A stretch of DNA of 64,000 nucleotides from positions 20,548,366-20,612,365 of the forward strand of contig OX387185.1 in assembly GCA_947561395.2 (NCBI GenBank). The letters run 5' to 3'. Positions 12,591 through 23,990 of the stretch are shown here, piece after piece. Numbering within the stretch: the stretch's first letter is position 1; the number at the start of each line of letters is the position of its first letter. The notes beneath the pieces are model-generated. The model was not told where the DNA came from, did not search any database, and saw nothing but the letters and a program-made list of their open reading frames with translations. Source of the stretch: Buxus sempervirens (lineage: Eukaryota; Streptophyta; Magnoliopsida; Buxales; Buxaceae). Made by a program: the position numbers and the translations under genes.

Positions 12591-13652
12591 TGTATAATAG
12601 GGACCCATTTCAGATACCAATTGCTAGTGAGCTATTCCTGTATCTGTTGATTAGTGGCTATCCCCATGTCCAGATTTTTGTGGCTGCATGCTTAGGTGGT
12701 ACATGCCAACTCCATACTTCAAATTCCAATTATTGTTATGTGAGTTCTTATCTAATAAGTCGATGTTCCGACTCCATACTTTAGATTACAGTTCCTGGCA
12801 TGAGAGTTGTATTACTGACTTCGCTCATAAGCCGTGAGGTGGCATAGTGAATGAAGAGCTTCTCTAAAAGACTTATTTTATTCGTAAGTCCTACAATTAT
12901 TGTCATGGTTTTGTTTATGAAATTGCAAATGACTTGGGATTGTTCAAATACACTAAGATTGAGATATTGTTGACTGTTCACATAAAGTAATTTAGCTTGC
13001 CTGTATGTCAAGTATTATTTTGGGATAGTTGCCGTGATATTGATGGTCGACAATATCTCCATTACAAATATGAGTTTTATATTGAGTTGTTACATGAATT
13101 TTGATTTATTTGTTGAGATTATATCGTGATTTATTATTTCTTTTGTCAAGCATGAAACTATGTTATTTTCATATATGAGAAAATGTTTATTCATACATGT
13201 GCTGCTTATTGGGATATTAGTATCTCACACCGCGATTTGTTTTGTTTTGTTTACAGCTAATCCACGTGAAGACATAGTTAGGGTTTATGCCTAGGGAGAG
13301 ATTCATAGCTGAGGACTATTATTACCCAGACTAGATTATTTTATTATTTGAGGTTATTATAGATGTTTATTTTGATGGGCACTTTATTTGGACTTGATTA
13401 TGAGAGTGAGAATTGGTAACGCCCCGGATCCGTGTTCTTCATTAAAGATATAACACGTCTCCTAGGGGTTAGTTAAGGATCTCAATAATGGTTATCGCTG
13501 GATAATCACCCGCCTTTTATATCATGTCAGAGTGCACAATTCAACATTTCTATCCAGGCAAGTTATGAAATCATCAAATGGTCCCAAGTTTACTATCTTA
13601 TTACAATCCTCAAAATTCAACTTAACAGTTTAAGACCGAGCAACCTGCTGGA

Positions 13653-13733
13653 CTAAGGTCGGTAGTAATAATCCTCCTCCCTATAGGTATCAGCCGGATC
13701 TACCCCTGTAGGCACCTCACCACGAGTATCTGA
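13653..13733 (-). other. acidic EDYYY mini reading frame in LTR
   Basis: After TTTTTCAG the frame encodes about 26 residues beginning DTRGE and ending REEDYYYRP before TAG. It is identical in the other LTR of the element (20944-21024) and nearly identical in the older solo LTR at 37225-37302. Other LTR subfamilies keep the acidic character and the final DYYY/EYYF motif. The upstream residues of the longer open frame (to 13874) are not conserved and are probably intronic or non-coding. Confidence 0.45.
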
Positions 13734-13939
13734 AAAACAAGTAACAACGAGGGAATGAGATACGAATATCCCAGCGAGTGACACATGCATGCATAAAATA
13801 GTTAACACAGTTATAAGACATGCTTCGACAAATAACCAATGATAATAACAACGTAAATTTCGATAACAACTCAAATCAGGTCAATGCCATGCATATGGTT
13901 ACATTGATTAATTTACATGCCAAGTAGACACTCCACACC

Positions 13940-14075
13940 TCCATGTACACAGTTCCCGGCCTACTCAGGGTATCGGAAACTCTGAAATGACGGCCTACTC
14001 AGGGTATCGTCATCCAGTGCCGGCCTACTCCGGGTATCGGCACTGACAACCAGGCCTACTCAGGGTATCTGGCTG
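13940..14075 (-). repeat. four stem-loops with CTACTCAGGGTAT loop
   Basis: Four copies of GCCTACTCAGGGTAT have different arms: an imperfect TTCCCG/CGGAA, a perfect ATGACG/CGTCAT (13987-14013), a perfect 8-bp CAGTGCCG/CGGCACTG (14015-14045), and CCAG/CTGG. The right LTR repeats them at 21240-21365. The related plus-strand LTR has them at 36830-36950. Confidence 0.7.
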
Positions 14076-14639
14076 CTCTACACTGGTCGTGGCAACACAC
14101 GTGACCATGCAATTACACCAACAAACACATACCATCACATTACTAAGCTTAACAAGGATCCATGGGAAGCTAAACCCAAACCGATAATTAACTGTTTAAA
14201 ATTCTGCATTAGTACACCTCACCCGTGGTTCCAACCAGAACATCAACTCACACAAGTGTTCCAACTAGAACAGAAACTCACAAGTGTTCCAACCAGAACA
14301 GAAACTAACACAAGAAATCAAATGAATAATAATTACAACCTCATTCAAAACTTGCCATCAAAACCAGGTTCCATAAACCAAATCAGGTACTAAACAATGC
14401 ATGTTTCAAGAGGAATAGAATAAAGCCCTAATAGGTGAACATCCGAGCATCCTCGAAATATTTCTCCACACTTACCTCATAAGCTTGTACTAAAACTAGT
14501 ACCTATCTCCATTGTTCTTACCAGCGAGATTTATTACCTCTAATGTTGAAATCTATTTGTTGGTTGAGTGGTTGAAGAACCCCTATTATCCAGAACACCC
14601 TTGGTTCTTGCGAAATTTTAGGATTCTGCATGAAAACCA

Positions 14640-14900
14640 CTGGGCGCTCACTTCCTGAGGTGGGCGCCAGGTGGGCGGTAAGTCCCTTTGTTTAACATGG
14701 AGCTTGCGCTCACCCGTGGACGAGTGGGCGCTAGCTAAGCGCCAGACGGGCGAGAGAAAAGCGCGAGATAGGCGCGAGAGTTGGAGGTAGGCGCGAGCTA
14801 GGCGCGAGGTGGGCGCTAGCTCGGCGCCGGGTCTGTTTTTCTTGGCGCTCACCTCCTAGGTGGGCGCTAGGTAAGCGCCAGCTAGGCGGTAACCCACTTC
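14640..14900 (-). repeat. GGCGC-rich cluster in LTR
   Basis: About 260 bp contain more than fifteen copies of GGCGC or GCGCC with linking words such as TGGGCGCTA and TAGGCGCGAG, in an otherwise AT-rich LTR. The same cluster is at 21987-22247. Single or paired GGCGC words occur at comparable places in the other LTRs (4790, 10604, 11355, 29465, 33970, 36045, 41497). Confidence 0.6.
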
Positions 14901-15825
14901 GATTTCCAGGTCTCTGTTAATGCCGGAAATCCAACTCTAGCTGTAATTTTTCAGTCTGTGACCACTTATATGGCCTCCTAATATTCCCAGGATACATCCA
15001 AACCAAATTTGAATTTAATCTAAATGATTTCCCAATTATCCCCAATTTCACTGTGCAAAACCAAAACCCTCCGTAACTAAAACCCTCCGTAACTGTGTTG
15101 CCCAGAAAACCTCAACATTAATGCAATTCAATACCATGATATCATTCAATGCATATACGAATAAATCCGAAACCTCGGTGGTAAAACAATGCCACTCACA
15201 AGTGTGCGCGATAAATCCCAGAATGATATTCTTCCTCGAAATCGGCCGATCACGATCCCGAATGCGCGAAGACGAAATGGTAGCCTAAATGTTAGTCGAA
15301 CTGTTCGCTGCTCATGACAGAGAAAACCCGCCTGAATCCAACTCGAATGAGCTTCTAGTAGTCCCTCAGACTCTTTCTCTTCCTGAGAATAACCCCAATC
15401 GCCATTTCCGCCGCAGTCGCCACAACTCTAACTCCAACGAAGATTTCCTCCGTAACTTACGCAAGTTACGCGTATCCCTACAACCCAAACCCTACTTTCC
15501 CCCTTGGGTATTTTTACCCCGCGAGACATACGCCGTTGGATGCATTTCCCCTTTTTCTCTTATCCGATGCGCGCTCGCCCACTAAAACCCCACATACTCG
15601 GCATCGACATATTAATTAAATTAATTAATACGTAAACACTATACAATAATTAATCATACGATAATACTAAATATTTTTCCGAAAAAATGGCTATATAACG
15701 CCTGTACATACGAGCATGGGCTAAGCCCTCAAACCACACTAAACACCTGATAAATACAGTTTATGTATATCAACAGAAATATAAAAAAAATGGACAACCT
15801 CACAAAAAAAAATCAGGGTCTTACA

Positions 15826-15839
15826 TCCTCCCCTCCTAC
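15826..15839 (-). other. polypurine tract of element A
   Basis: On the minus strand GTAGGAGGGGAGGA immediately precedes the 3' LTR start TGTAAGACCC. This is the plus-strand priming site. Confidence 0.85.
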
Positions 15840-15864
15840 AAAAATTTCGCCCTCGAAATTTACT

Positions 15865-16416
15865 TCAAGAAGGAACAATTAAGTCCGGATACCTCTTCTT
15901 CATCTCTTCCTCGCTTTCCCAAGTGCATTCCTCAGTGGAATGGTTTTGCCACAACACTTTCACTAAAGGTATAATCTTGGTGCGAAGGATCTGCTCACGT
16001 CGATCCAAAATCTGCACTGGCTTTTCTTCATACGACAAATCCTCCCGAATCGCTAAAGGCTCGGAATCTATCACATGACTAGGATCAGATATGTACTTTC
16101 GTAGCATGGAAATGTGAAACACGTCATGCACCCCTTCCAAGTGGCCCGGTAAAGCCAACCGATATGCTGCTGGGTTAATTTCTTTCACTATCTCATATGG
16201 ACCAATAAACCGGGGTGATAGTTTTCCTTTCTTCCCAAATCTCCTAATTCCCTTGGATGGTGAAACTTTCAAAAAGACCATACCTCCCACTTCGAATCTC
16301 AATTCTCGGTGTCTAGTATCTGCATAACTTTTCTGACGGCTTTGTGCAGTTAATATCCGCTGTCTGATGAGTTTTACTTTTTCCATACTGTCTTGAATGA
16401 TTTCTGGCCCAAAATA
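15865..16416 (-). pseudogene. integrase C-terminus and chromodomain segment of element A
   Basis: This is the last 183 codons of the polyprotein, downstream of an in-frame TAG at 16417-16419. It begins in the FGPE region that follows the integrase core, then shows the RQKSYAD and GPYEI motifs of the integrase C-terminal domain. It ends in a chromodomain-like stretch with VKVLWQNHS, CTWE and MKKRYPDL motifs and stops at 15865. A chromodomain in this position marks the chromovirus branch of Ty3/gypsy; the LTR length, PBS and motif wording favour the Tekay (Del) clade. The domain is thought to bind histone marks and steer integration to heterochromatin. Confidence 0.85.
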
Positions 16417-18504
16417 CTATTTCTCCCCAATCTCAACCCAACATACTGGTGATCTACATGTTCTACCATACAAAGCCTCATACGGTGCCATTTGGATGCT
16501 AGCTTGATAGCTATTATTGTAGGCGAATTCCACCAGATGCAAATACTTACTCCAGCCGCCACCCCAATCCAAAACACAACACCTTAACATATCTTCTAAA
16601 GTCTGGATAGTCCTTTCGGACTGTCCATCGGTCTGTGGGTGGAAACTAGTACTGAAACTCAGCTGGGTACCCATGGCCTCTTGGAAACATTGCCAAAAGT
16701 GAGATGTGAACCGGGAATCCCTATCTGACACAATAGACACTGGGACCCCATGTAACCTGACTATCTCCCGTGTATATAATTCCACCAATGATGCTAGATT
16801 TTGAGTAGTCGAATAAGGCAAGAAATGAGCGGATTTGGTCAACCTATCGACAATTACCCATATGCCATTGTGATTCTTAGCTGTAGGTGGTAACCCATTC
16901 ACAAAGTCCATTGTGACATGTTCCCATTTCCACTCAGGCACCGGTAGTGGTCTCATCAATCCTGGAGGCCTACGATGTTCTGCTTTTACTTGCTGACATA
17001 TGAGACACTTAGCTACAAACCCCGCAATGTCTTTCTTCATACCCGACCACCAATATACCCCCTTCAAATTCCGATACATCTTGGTGCCCCCCGGGTGAAC
17101 TGCATATTTAGACCTGTGACTCTCATTAAGTATCACTCCTTTGATCTCCTCGTCATTTGGAACACACATACGACCCTTAAACTTTAGCAGTCCATCCCTG
17201 ATCTCAAAGTCTCTAGCTGCTTCATCCCCCTTAGATACTAACTCTCGGGTACGTGTCAACTCCGCATCAGTCAACTGCCTATCACGAATCTGCTGTATCA
17301 ACTCAGGCTCCACCTGAACTCGTGACAAGATCAACCCATGACCGTGGGTGCTGAACTCTCCTGGCCAGTCTACCACTGTATCAACTAGAGTGCACTGACT
17401 AACCATAAAGCTAGCTAATGTGGCCACCTCCTCTTGGGAAACGCTCCTACGGCTCAAAGCATCTGCCACTACATTAGCTTTACCAGGGTGGTAATGAAGG
17501 GTAAAATCATAGTCCTTTAGGAGGTCCATCCATCTCCTCTGTCTCATATTCAACTCCCTCTGAGAAAATATATACCTCAAGCTTTTGTGATCTGAGAATA
17601 TCTCAAATGAAGCTCCCATCAGATAATGCCTCCATAACTTGAGTGCAAACACAATCGCTGCCAATTCCAGATCATGGGTAGGATAATTCTTCTCATGGGA
17701 GCGTAGTAACCTCGAAGCATACGCTACTACTCGCCTCTGCTGCATCAAAACACAGCCCAGCCCCACTCGTGAAGCATCACAATATATAGAAAATCCTTCG
17801 CTCACTGATGGAACAATCAGAACTGGAGCTGTAGACAGTTTACTCTTCAATTCCTGAAAACTGGTCTCACACTTCTCACTCCATTTAAACTTCACTGCCT
17901 TTTTAGTGAGATTGGATAAAGGTGATGCCACTCGTGAGAAATTTTCTATGAATCTCCTGTAATACCCAGCCATCCCCAAGAAACTCCGAATCTCTGTCAC
18001 AGATGAAGGTCTAGGCCACTCTACAACAGCCTGCACTTTAGCTGGATCTACTGCTATACCATTCCCAGAAATCACATGTCCTAAGAAACTCACCTCCCTC
18101 AACCAGAACTGACATTTACTGAATTTTGCATACAGTCGGTGCTCTCTCAATGTCTGTAGCACTGCCCTGAGGTGGTACATGTGATCCTCTCTACTCTGGG
18201 AATACACCAAAATATCGTCGATAAACACGACCACAAAACTGTCTAGGTAAGGGTGAAATACACGATTCATAAGATTCATGAAGACAGCCGGGGCATTAGT
18301 CAGCCCAAATGGCATAACCAAAAACTCATAATGCCCATATCGGGTGCGGAAGGCCGTCTTATCTATATCATCCGGCGCTACTCTCAACTGATGGTAACCC
18401 GATCTGAGGTCAATCTTAGAGAACCATGACGCTCCCCTCAATTGATCGAACAAATCGTCGATCCGAGGCAAAGGATACTTATTCTTAATGGTGACCTGAT
18501 TCAA
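16417..18504 (-). pseudogene. RT, RNase H and integrase segment of element A
   Basis: Open for 695 codons, in the same frame as the segments before and after it and separated from them only by TAG codons. The reverse transcriptase has the FIDD catalytic box at about residues 94-97 and MPFGLTNAP upstream. RNase H follows ([21 protein letters not shown]). The integrase has the HHCC zinc motif (HRSKYAVHP through CLICQQVK), the first catalytic Asp (MDFVNGLP), the second (SDRDSRF) and the Glu region ([13 protein letters not shown]). All catalytic residues appear intact. It would copy and insert the element if translated as part of the polyprotein. The first TAG lies between the tyrosine-arginine end of RT motif 1 and LNQV. 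Confidence 0.92.
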
Positions 18505-20550
18505 CTAGCGGTAATCTATACACATCCGCATCGACCCGTCCTTCTTTTGGACAAACAGGACCGGTGCACCCCATGGTGACACACTGGGCCTAATGAAACC
18601 CTTTGCTTCCAATTCCTCTAACTGCTTCTTCATTTCTTGGTTCTCAGGTTGTGACATTCGGTATGGAGGCTTGGACACCGGTGCCGTACCAGGTAAGAGT
18701 CGTATACTGAACTCAACCTCTCTAGATGGCGGTAAGCCCGGCAAGTCCTCAGGAAAAAGGTCCTCAAACTCTAATGCCACAGGCACACTAGAGAGACTAG
18801 GTGCCCCAGACTCTGCCTCCTCAACTTCAATGGAAGCAACCAAACTGATCCGTGCTCTTAGTCCGTCACATCGGAAACAGTGTATAGGCTGATCAGGTCG
18901 ACATACCATAACAGTACCCCGATGGCAATCTATATTCACATGATGCCTAAACAGCCAATCAATGCCCAAAATCACATCAAACTCCCCAAAGCTCAACTCC
19001 GCTAAGTCCCCTGGCAACTCTAAGGAACCTAGTCGGATCATGCAGTCTCTAAACACAGTCTGTACTCTAGTTGTCTCCCCCAATGGTGTGTGTACAAGCA
19101 ACTCAGACTCAAGTGTGGCAGGAACCAAACCAATACGAAACGCACAAGGTGGAGCAATAAAAGATCTAGAGGCACCCGAATCAAACAAACATATGGCCGA
19201 TCTACCATGTATAAAAAGAATACCTCCGACAAGCTGGGGTGCGCTCGGCTCCTCCTCCCGAGCCTCCTCTGTAAGTCCCCTCTCTGCCTCCCCCTCATGG
19301 GCTGCCACAGCATACACTCTCGTCTGCTGCTGCTGTGGGTGCATAGGTGGTGCATGCGGCCCCTGAGGTGCCTGCCTGCCCTGACGTCCGCCGCTGCTCT
19401 GACCCTGAAATCTCGGCGGTGCCGGTAATGCTGGTGCAGGTCTGGGATACTGGAATCGGGGAGCAGTATCTGACCGGTTGTCCCCCGGAACTGTGTTAAC
19501 GGTCTTGAGCAGTTGGTACGAGGCCGGGTGTGGGCATCCTGCCACGCGGTGACCGTGCTGACCACATCTGAAACAAGTTCCGGGTGGTGCTACACAGGGA
19601 CCCGGAATATGGAATCTGCCACAGTTAAAACAACCTCCATAACTCCTCCTATCTCTATCTCCATAAGACCCAGAACCTCCAGTATCAAGCCTCGGCCTTT
19701 TGTCCCTGTCAGGCATCCTTCGTGGCTCTGGAACGCTAGGCTGCGCTCTCCCTCTGCTCTGCTCTGGTCCTGAATCGCGGATCTCCCTCTCAACTCGTAG
19801 TGCTCTCCCGACTAGGTCAGAATACCTAGTGCACATCAATACTGAGACCATACGCCTGATATCGGCCCTCAACCCCCTTTCGAAGTGCTGAGTGCGTCTC
19901 TGCTCATCGTGGACGATGTGGTGCGCAAATCGAGAAAGTACCGCAAATCGGGACTCATACTGTGCCACGGTCAATGAGCCCTGAGAGATGTCCATAAACT
20001 CTCTCTCCTTCTGTAGCCTCACCTCAGCTGAGAAATACTGCTCGTAGAAAACCTGCCTAAACTGATCCCATGTCATCTGGATCCCCTCTGCTGTCCGCCT
20101 CCTCAAAGACTGCCACCAGTGTTGGGCCTCGCCCTCTAGTGTGAAAGTGGCTAATCGCACCTTCCGGTCCTCTGGGCAGTCCATGGTATCAAACATACGC
20201 TCAACCCTGGCCACCCAGCTCTCTGCCTCCAAGGGATCGGGGACTCCATGGAAGGGTGGCGCGGTCAACTTCCGAAACTGATCAATGTCCCTCAAGGACA
20301 ACTCATCTCCTCTTCGCTGCTGCTCTACATCTGCTCCCTGACCATTCCTGTGGTCATTCCCATTTCCATTTCCCGTGTGACTCATCCTTTCCTCCCTTTC
20401 CAAGGCAAGGAGGTTGGCAAGGGAGCCAACTGCAGCCCAGATATCCTCAACGGCAGGTGGAGCTCCTCGCGGAGGTGCAGGGGGCTGCTCCTGCGGTATA
20501 TCCTCCTCCTCCTGAGCTCTCGGGGGTCGGCCTCTGCCTCTGCCAGCCAT
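18505..20550 (-). pseudogene. gag and protease segment of element A
   Basis: Starts at ATG (20548-20550) with MAGRGRGRP, about 150 bp inside the PBS, and runs 681 codons to TAG. Residues about 80-250 form the retrotransposon gag domain ([27 protein letters not shown]). A CCHC zinc knuckle is at about 326-340 (CFRCGQHGH...C), preceded by a second CX2C pair. The aspartic protease motif FDSGAS is at about 456-461. The segment ends in the first part of RT (MRMCIDYR). A single-frame gag-pol is normal for this clade, so the TAG at 18505-18507 breaks it unless read through. Element B has TAG at the same codon. Confidence 0.92.
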
Positions 20551-20689
20551 GATTTCCTGAAATCAACAAACACCATATTAGTTAGGAGCTCTCTTCTATA
20601 CCTCATGGTTCACCCTAGCGTACACACAGTAATTTCCCCGGGTTTCCTAAGGTCGTACTACCTAGGAATCTCTAATTCCAGCTTTAAGT

Positions 20690-20700
20690 CTCTGATACCA
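20690..20700 (-). other. primer binding site, initiator tRNA-Met
   Basis: On the minus strand TGGTATCAGAG lies 4 bases inside the 5' LTR end (20705). This matches the 3' end of plant initiator tRNA-Met, as in most plant chromoviruses. Confidence 0.9.
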
Positions 20701-20704
20701 TCTC

Positions 20705-23176
20705 TGTAACGCCCCGGATCCGTGTTCTTCATTAAAGATATAACACGTCTCCTAGGGGTTAGTTAAGGATCTCAATAATGGTGATCGCTGGATAATCACC
20801 CGCCTTTTTATATCATGTCAGAGTGTACAATTCAACATTTCTATCCAGGCAAGTTATGAAATCATCAAATGGTCCCAAGTTTACTATCTTATTACAATCC
20901 TCAAAATTCAACTTAACAGTTTAAGACCGGGCAACCTGCTGGACTAAGGTCGGTAGTAATAATCCTCCTCCCTATAGGTATCAGCCGGATCTACCCCTGT
21001 AGGCACCTCACCACGAGTATCTGAAAAACAAGTAACAACGAGGGAATGAGATACGAATATCCCAGCGAGTGACACATGCATGCATAAAATAGTTAACACA
21101 GTTATAAGACATGCTTCGACAAATAACCAATGATAATAACAACGTAAATTTCGATAACAACTCAAATCAGGTCAATGCCATGCATATGGTTACATTGATT
21201 AATTTACATGCCAAGTAGACACTCCACACCTCCATGTACACAGTTCCCGGCCTACTCAGGGTATCGGAAACTCTGAAATGACGGCCTACTCAGGGTATCG
21301 TCATCCAGTGCCGGCCTACTCCGGGTATCGGCACTGACAACCAGGCCTACTCAGGGTATCTGGCTGCTCTACACTGGTCGTGGCAACACACGTGGCCATG
21401 CAATTACACCAACAAACACATACCATCACATTACTAAGCTTAACAAGGATCCATGGGAAGCTAAACCCAAACCGATAATTAACTGTTTAAAATTCTGCAT
21501 TAGTACACCTCACCCGTGGTTCCAACCAGAACATCAACTCACACAAGTGTTCCAACTAGAACAGAAACTCACAAGTGTTCCAACCAGAACAGAAACTCAC
21601 AAGTGTTCCAACCAGAACAGAAACTCACAAGTGTTCCAACCAGAACAGAAACTAACACAAGAAATCAAATGAATAATAATTACAACCTCATTCAAAACTT
21701 GCCATCAAAACCAGGTTCCATAAACCAAATCAGGTACTAAACAATGCATGTTTCAAGAGGAATAGAATAAAGCCCTAATAGGTGAACATCCGAGCATCCT
21801 CGAAATATTTCTCCACACTTACCTCATAAGCTTGTACTAAAACTAGTACCTATCTCCATTGTTCTTACCAGCGAGATTTATTACCTCTAATGTCGAAATC
21901 TATTTGTTGGTTGAGTGGTTGAAGAACCCCTATTATCCAGAACACCCTTGGTTCTTGCGAAATTTTAGGATTCTGCATGAAAACCACTGGGCGCTCACTT
22001 CCCGAGGTGGGCGCCAGGTGGGCGGTAAGTCCCTTTGTTTAACATGGAGCTTGCGCTCACCCGTGGACGAGTGGGCGCTAGCTAAGCGCCAGACGGGCGA
22101 GAGAAAAGCGTGAGATAGGCGCGAGAGTTGGAGGTAGGCGCGAGCTAGGCGCGAGGTGGGCGCTAGCTCGGCGCCGGGTCTGTTTTTCTTGGCGCTCACC
22201 TCCTAGGTGGGCGCTAGGTAAGCGCCAGCTAGGCGGTAACCCACTTCGATTTCCAGGTCTCTGTTAATGCCGGAAATCCAACTCTGGCTGTAATTTTTCA
22301 GTCTGTGACCACTTATATGGCCTCCTAATATTCCCAGGATACATCCAAACCAAATTTGAATTTAATCTAAATGATTTCCCAGTTATCCCCAATTTCACTG
22401 TGCAAAACCAAAACCCTCCGTAACTAAAACCCTCCGTAACTGTGTTGCCCAGAAAACCTCAACATTAATGCAATTCAATACCATGATATCATTCAATGCA
22501 TATACGAATAAATCCGAAACCTCGGTGGTAAAACAATACCACTCACAAGTGTGCGCGATAAATCCCAGAATGATAGTCTTCCTCGAAATCGGCCGATCAT
22601 GATCCCGAATGCGCGAAGACGAAATGGTAGCCTAAATGTTAGTCGAACTGTTCGCTGCTCATGACAGAGAAAACCCGCCTGAATCCAACTCGAATGAGCT
22701 TCTAGTAGTCCCTCAGACTCTTTCTCTTCCTGAGAATAACCCCAATCGCCATTTCCGCCGCAGTCGCCACAGCTCTAACTCCAACGAAGATTTCCTCCGT
22801 AACTTACGCAAGTTACGCGTATCCCTACAACCCAAACCCTACTTTCCCCCTTGGGTATTTTTACCCCGCGAGACATACGCCGTTGGATGCATTTCCCCTT
22901 TTTCTCTTATCCGATGCGCGCTCGCCCACTAAAACCCCACATACTCGGCATCGACATATTAATTAAATTAATTAATACGTAAACACTATACAATAATTAA
23001 TCATACGATAATACTAAATATTTTTCCGAAAAAATGGCTATATAACGCCTGTACATACGAGCATGGGCTAAGCCCTCAAACCACACTAAACACCTGATAA
23101 ACACAGTTTATGTATATCAACAGAAATAAAAAAAAAAAAAATGGACAACCTCACAAAAAAAAATCAGGGTCTTACA
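20705..23176 (-). repeat. 5' LTR of element A
   Basis: 2472 bp, TGTAACGCC...TCTTACA. It is longer than the other LTR by about 60 bp, mainly because of two extra 28-bp repeat units at about 21565-21655 and a longer A run near 23130. All motifs of the 3' LTR are present (acidic frame 20944-21024, TTCG hairpin 21048-21063, donor-like site 22539-22546). Confidence 0.94.
21520..21662 (-). repeat. 28-bp tandem repeat of CAACCA stem-loops, expanded
   Basis: The unit contains TGTTCCAACCAGAACA, a 5-bp stem TGTTC/GAACA with loop CAACCA, followed by GAAACTCACAAG. Five stem-loop copies are present here and three in the partner LTR (14230-14305), so copy number changed since insertion or during reverse transcription. 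Confidence 0.8.
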
Positions 23177-23395
23177 GAATTAGTTTTACCCTTGCACCGA
23201 CATGGATTATTTTATTTGATGGTTTGACATTATTGAAAGCCACGCTTATGATTTAATTAATTGAATTTTATTTCCGCACTCTAGTAATTGAATGGAATTA
23301 AATATTGTTTGGTAATTAGTTACTTTGAGCTCATAGTCCCACTTCGGATACGGGTTTGGTGCAATGTGGCATAGACCCCAATTTGGGGCGCTACA

Positions 23396-23990
23396 GGGAT
23401 TGCTGTTGGTGCTTTTCTTCTTCGAAGTTTGGATTATTGCAAAAAGAGGCAAGTATCACCTCTTTTCAATTAAACTATGCATTGATTTATTGTTAATTGA
23501 TTGAGAATGTTTTGGTGAACATGTGTGATGATTTTAGAAGTGAAACCATGTATCTGGGAAAGCTTATTCATGTGTTTAACCTATTTTGTTTTGAAGAACA
23601 TAAACTATCAAGCATGCTATATGGTGTGGTTTTATTGGGTTTTTAATTTAAAAAAACTTATGATTCAATGATTTAATGGTTTTGGAATGATTTAATATGT
23701 TTTTTGGAATGATTTAATATGTTTTGGGGATGATAATCATGATCTAGAATTGATTTAATGAGTTGGAAGTGTGTTTATTGGATTTAAATTGACATTTAAA
23801 AAAGTGCAAAAAAAAACCCAGATTTCGCGATTTAGGCAAGGCGACAGTTCGCGATTTAGGCATGGCGCCCAACTGTCGCTCTAGCGCAATGCTGCCCAAC
23901 TGTCGCTATAGCGCAATGCCACGCGTCAATGTTTAACACAATTAATTTCATTTTTTTCCACATAAAAAAACTTTTATTGAAGGAAAAACC
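23396..23990 (+). mobile_element. probable 5'-half fragment of a plus-strand LTR
   Basis: It follows the LTR end at 23395. It shows a donor-like GAG|GCAAGTATCACC (23446-23458) comparable to AAG|GCAAGTAGTAAC at 33631, and GCGCCC/TAGCGC words at 23830-23930 as in the other LTR 5' halves. Both termini are missing. No coding potential. Confidence 0.35.

Larger units (their letters stand above)
13415..15825 (-). repeat. 3' LTR of element A
   Basis: 2411 bp, ending ...TCTTACA at 15825. In sense orientation it runs from 15825 to 13415. It carries a donor-like GTGAGTGGCA (15192-15199), a dense GGCGC cluster (14640-14900), CAACCA stem-loops (about 14230-14305), CTACTCAGGGTAT stem-loops (13940-14075), a TTCG hairpin (13757-13772), an acceptor-like site (13730-13736) and the acidic mini frame ending at 13653. 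Confidence 0.93.
13415..23176 (-). mobile_element. complete Tekay-like chromovirus retrotransposon (element A)
   Basis: This 9.76 kb element is bordered by GAATT (13410-13414 and 23177-23181). It has two nearly identical LTRs, a PBS for initiator tRNA-Met beside the right LTR, a polypurine tract beside the left LTR, and a gag-PR-RT-RNaseH-IN-chromodomain reading frame on the minus strand. By eye the LTRs differ at roughly 14 substitutions over 2.4 kb, mostly transitions, so insertion is recent. The polyprotein frame has two in-frame TAG codons (18505, 16417), so this copy probably cannot make its own full polyprotein. The outermost base of the left LTR is G instead of T (13415). Confidence 0.95.
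8804..23395 (+). mobile_element. plus-strand Tekay-like LTR split by two insertions
   Basis: The visible segments are 8804-8909, 12591-13414 and 23177-23395. The first carries the GCGCTTCCTTTGCAAG block also seen at 30112 and 34873. The second carries the hairpin 13211-13226, acceptor-like TTTACAG (13251-13256) and a decayed acidic frame. The third ends GGGGCGCTACA at 23395. The segments join cleanly when solo LTR 8910-12590 and element A are set aside, each being bordered by a 5-bp duplication. The 5' portion of this LTR is absent. Confidence 0.6.

Noticed and set aside
13734..13874. Upstream part of the 73-codon LTR frame (13653-13874) as coding sequence
   Set aside because: Only the residues after the acceptor-like CAG are conserved between subfamilies. 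The upstream hydrophobic residues are the translated hairpin and pyrimidine tract.
15289..15585. 98-codon plus-strand open frame in the element A LTR, repeated at 22636-22932
   Set aside because: It is antisense to the LTR, is kept in both copies only because the LTRs are nearly identical, and shows no known motif or support in the related LTR at 32406-37551.
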